NCBI GenBank assembly: GCA_030593665.1
Contig: JAUVGS010000141.1
Span: 1-6,109 of the forward strand
Source of the DNA: Chitinivibrionales bacterium
GTDB taxonomy: Bacteria > Fibrobacterota > Chitinivibrionia > Chitinivibrionales > JANQEN01
Length of the DNA: 6,109 nucleotides
Direction: 5' to 3'
This document shows, piece after piece, positions 5,696 to 6,109 of the stretch. The notes beneath the pieces are model-generated. The model was given only the letters and a program-made list of their open reading frames with translations, ran no database searches and was not told the DNA's origin. The position numbers were made by a program, and so were the translations under genes. The stretch's first letter is position 1, and every line of letters begins with the position of its first letter.

Positions 5696-6022
5696 TCAAA
5701 AAATAATGCAGTCGTACTTTCTGCTCATACGCAAGGCGTTATCCCTGTGGGCATTGGAATATATTCCTGTGGGCTCACAAACTACATGGATGCCGTTATA
5801 ACCAGTCTCTGTGGAATATTGATCAAGCATGGATAGCGTTTTCTTTATTTGAGTTGTTGTATTCTTACAGATACCTTGAATTGCCTGTGTTTCTCTGCAA
5901 TTATCACTGGACAGCCTTCCCTGAATCTCTGAGTAATAATTCAATTTATCCTTGCTCACATCAAATGCGACAGTCATTTTGTTTGTCGTGTCGATTTTAG
6001 TTATTTTCCTTATGATTTCCAT
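5696..6022 (-). pseudogene. Truncated IS110-family transposase, N-terminal part only
   Basis: A 108-residue remnant of a DEDD (RuvC-like) transposase of the IS110 family, which moves elements with a bridge RNA and leaves no terminal inverted repeats. Visible are the first acidic motif AFDVSKDKL (19-27, catalytic D21) and the second, VVCEPTGIYSN (80-90, catalytic E83), joined by the helical spacer typical of the domain. The frame ends RKYDCIIF then TGA, just where the family usually continues toward the third and fourth catalytic aspartates. The last DEDD residues and the whole C-terminal transposase_20 domain are missing; intact members are about 300-400 residues. Other frames downstream do not resume the family, so this looks like a 3' deletion rather than one frameshift. 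The start is intact: AAGGAGG (6029-6035) lies six bases before ATG 6022. It could still be translated but should be inactive. Confidence 0.82.
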
Positions 6023-6109
6023 GCTGATCCTCCTTGGTTAAATTTTGTTATAGGATGTTTACAAATAAATATTTATTATGTGAGGGTCAGCTTTCAATTT
6101 TATTTTCTA
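6023..6109 (-). other. Upstream non-coding end of the IS110 fragment, partial
   Basis: This AT-rich stretch precedes the truncated transposase. It contains the strong Shine-Dalgarno and a perfect 14-base palindrome AATAAATATTTATT (6064-6077). In many IS110 elements the non-coding end upstream of the transposase encodes the bridge RNA, so part of such a region may be here. The window ends too soon to find the element boundary, and no bridge-RNA fold could be identified by eye. Confidence 0.35.

Overview
The window reads as a chromosomal segment of a free-living bacterium with moderate GC content. The best lineage clue is the sigma factor. It is a short, about 286-residue RpoD-type protein with regions 1.2 to 4 and no region 1.1, the layout typical of Bacteroidota and related FCB-group phyla (Fibrobacterota and allied candidate lineages). 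The PilZ gene and the fused cysNC gene do not narrow this further, so the lineage is an inference from one protein.

Layout, left to right; every intact gene is on the minus strand. (1) Positions 1-33 hold the first 11 codons of a gene that runs off the left edge. Its leader (34-249) is AT-rich and contains a Crp/Fnr-like dyad. (2) Positions 250-1110 encode the primary-type sigma factor, probably starting at a TTG codon. Upstream is a compact cluster of three overlapping palindromes (1156-1189). (3) Positions 1292-1669 encode a single-domain PilZ (c-di-GMP-binding) protein with its own good sigma-70-type promoter. (4) The gap 1670-1969 carries that promoter, a short tandem-repeat tract and a strong minus-strand terminator. 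(5) Positions 1970-2260 encode a small basic protein, possibly PC4/YdbC-like. (6) Positions 2382-5203 are a translationally coupled cysD-cysNC pair, which makes APS and then PAPS from sulfate. No hairpin terminator is visible after cysNC, so the first one met downstream is the terminator beyond the small gene (1906-1937). (7) The right end (5204-6109) is an AT-rich, eroded zone: the cysD leader with dyads, a 32-codon plus-strand remnant resembling the start of an IS200/Y1-type transposase, and a truncated IS110-family transposase N-terminus.

Functionally, CysD and CysN form ATP sulfurylase and the CysC domain phosphorylates APS to PAPS, for sulfur assimilation or sulfation. No PAPS reductase, sulfite reductase or sulfotransferase is in view to say which. 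The sigma factor and PilZ protein are regulatory neighbours with no evident link to sulfur metabolism.

I found no CRISPR array, defence system, tRNA or rRNA, and no convincing new multi-gene system. The points most worth checking are the palindrome cluster before the sigma gene, the unannotated Y1 remnant, and the small gene downstream of cysNC.
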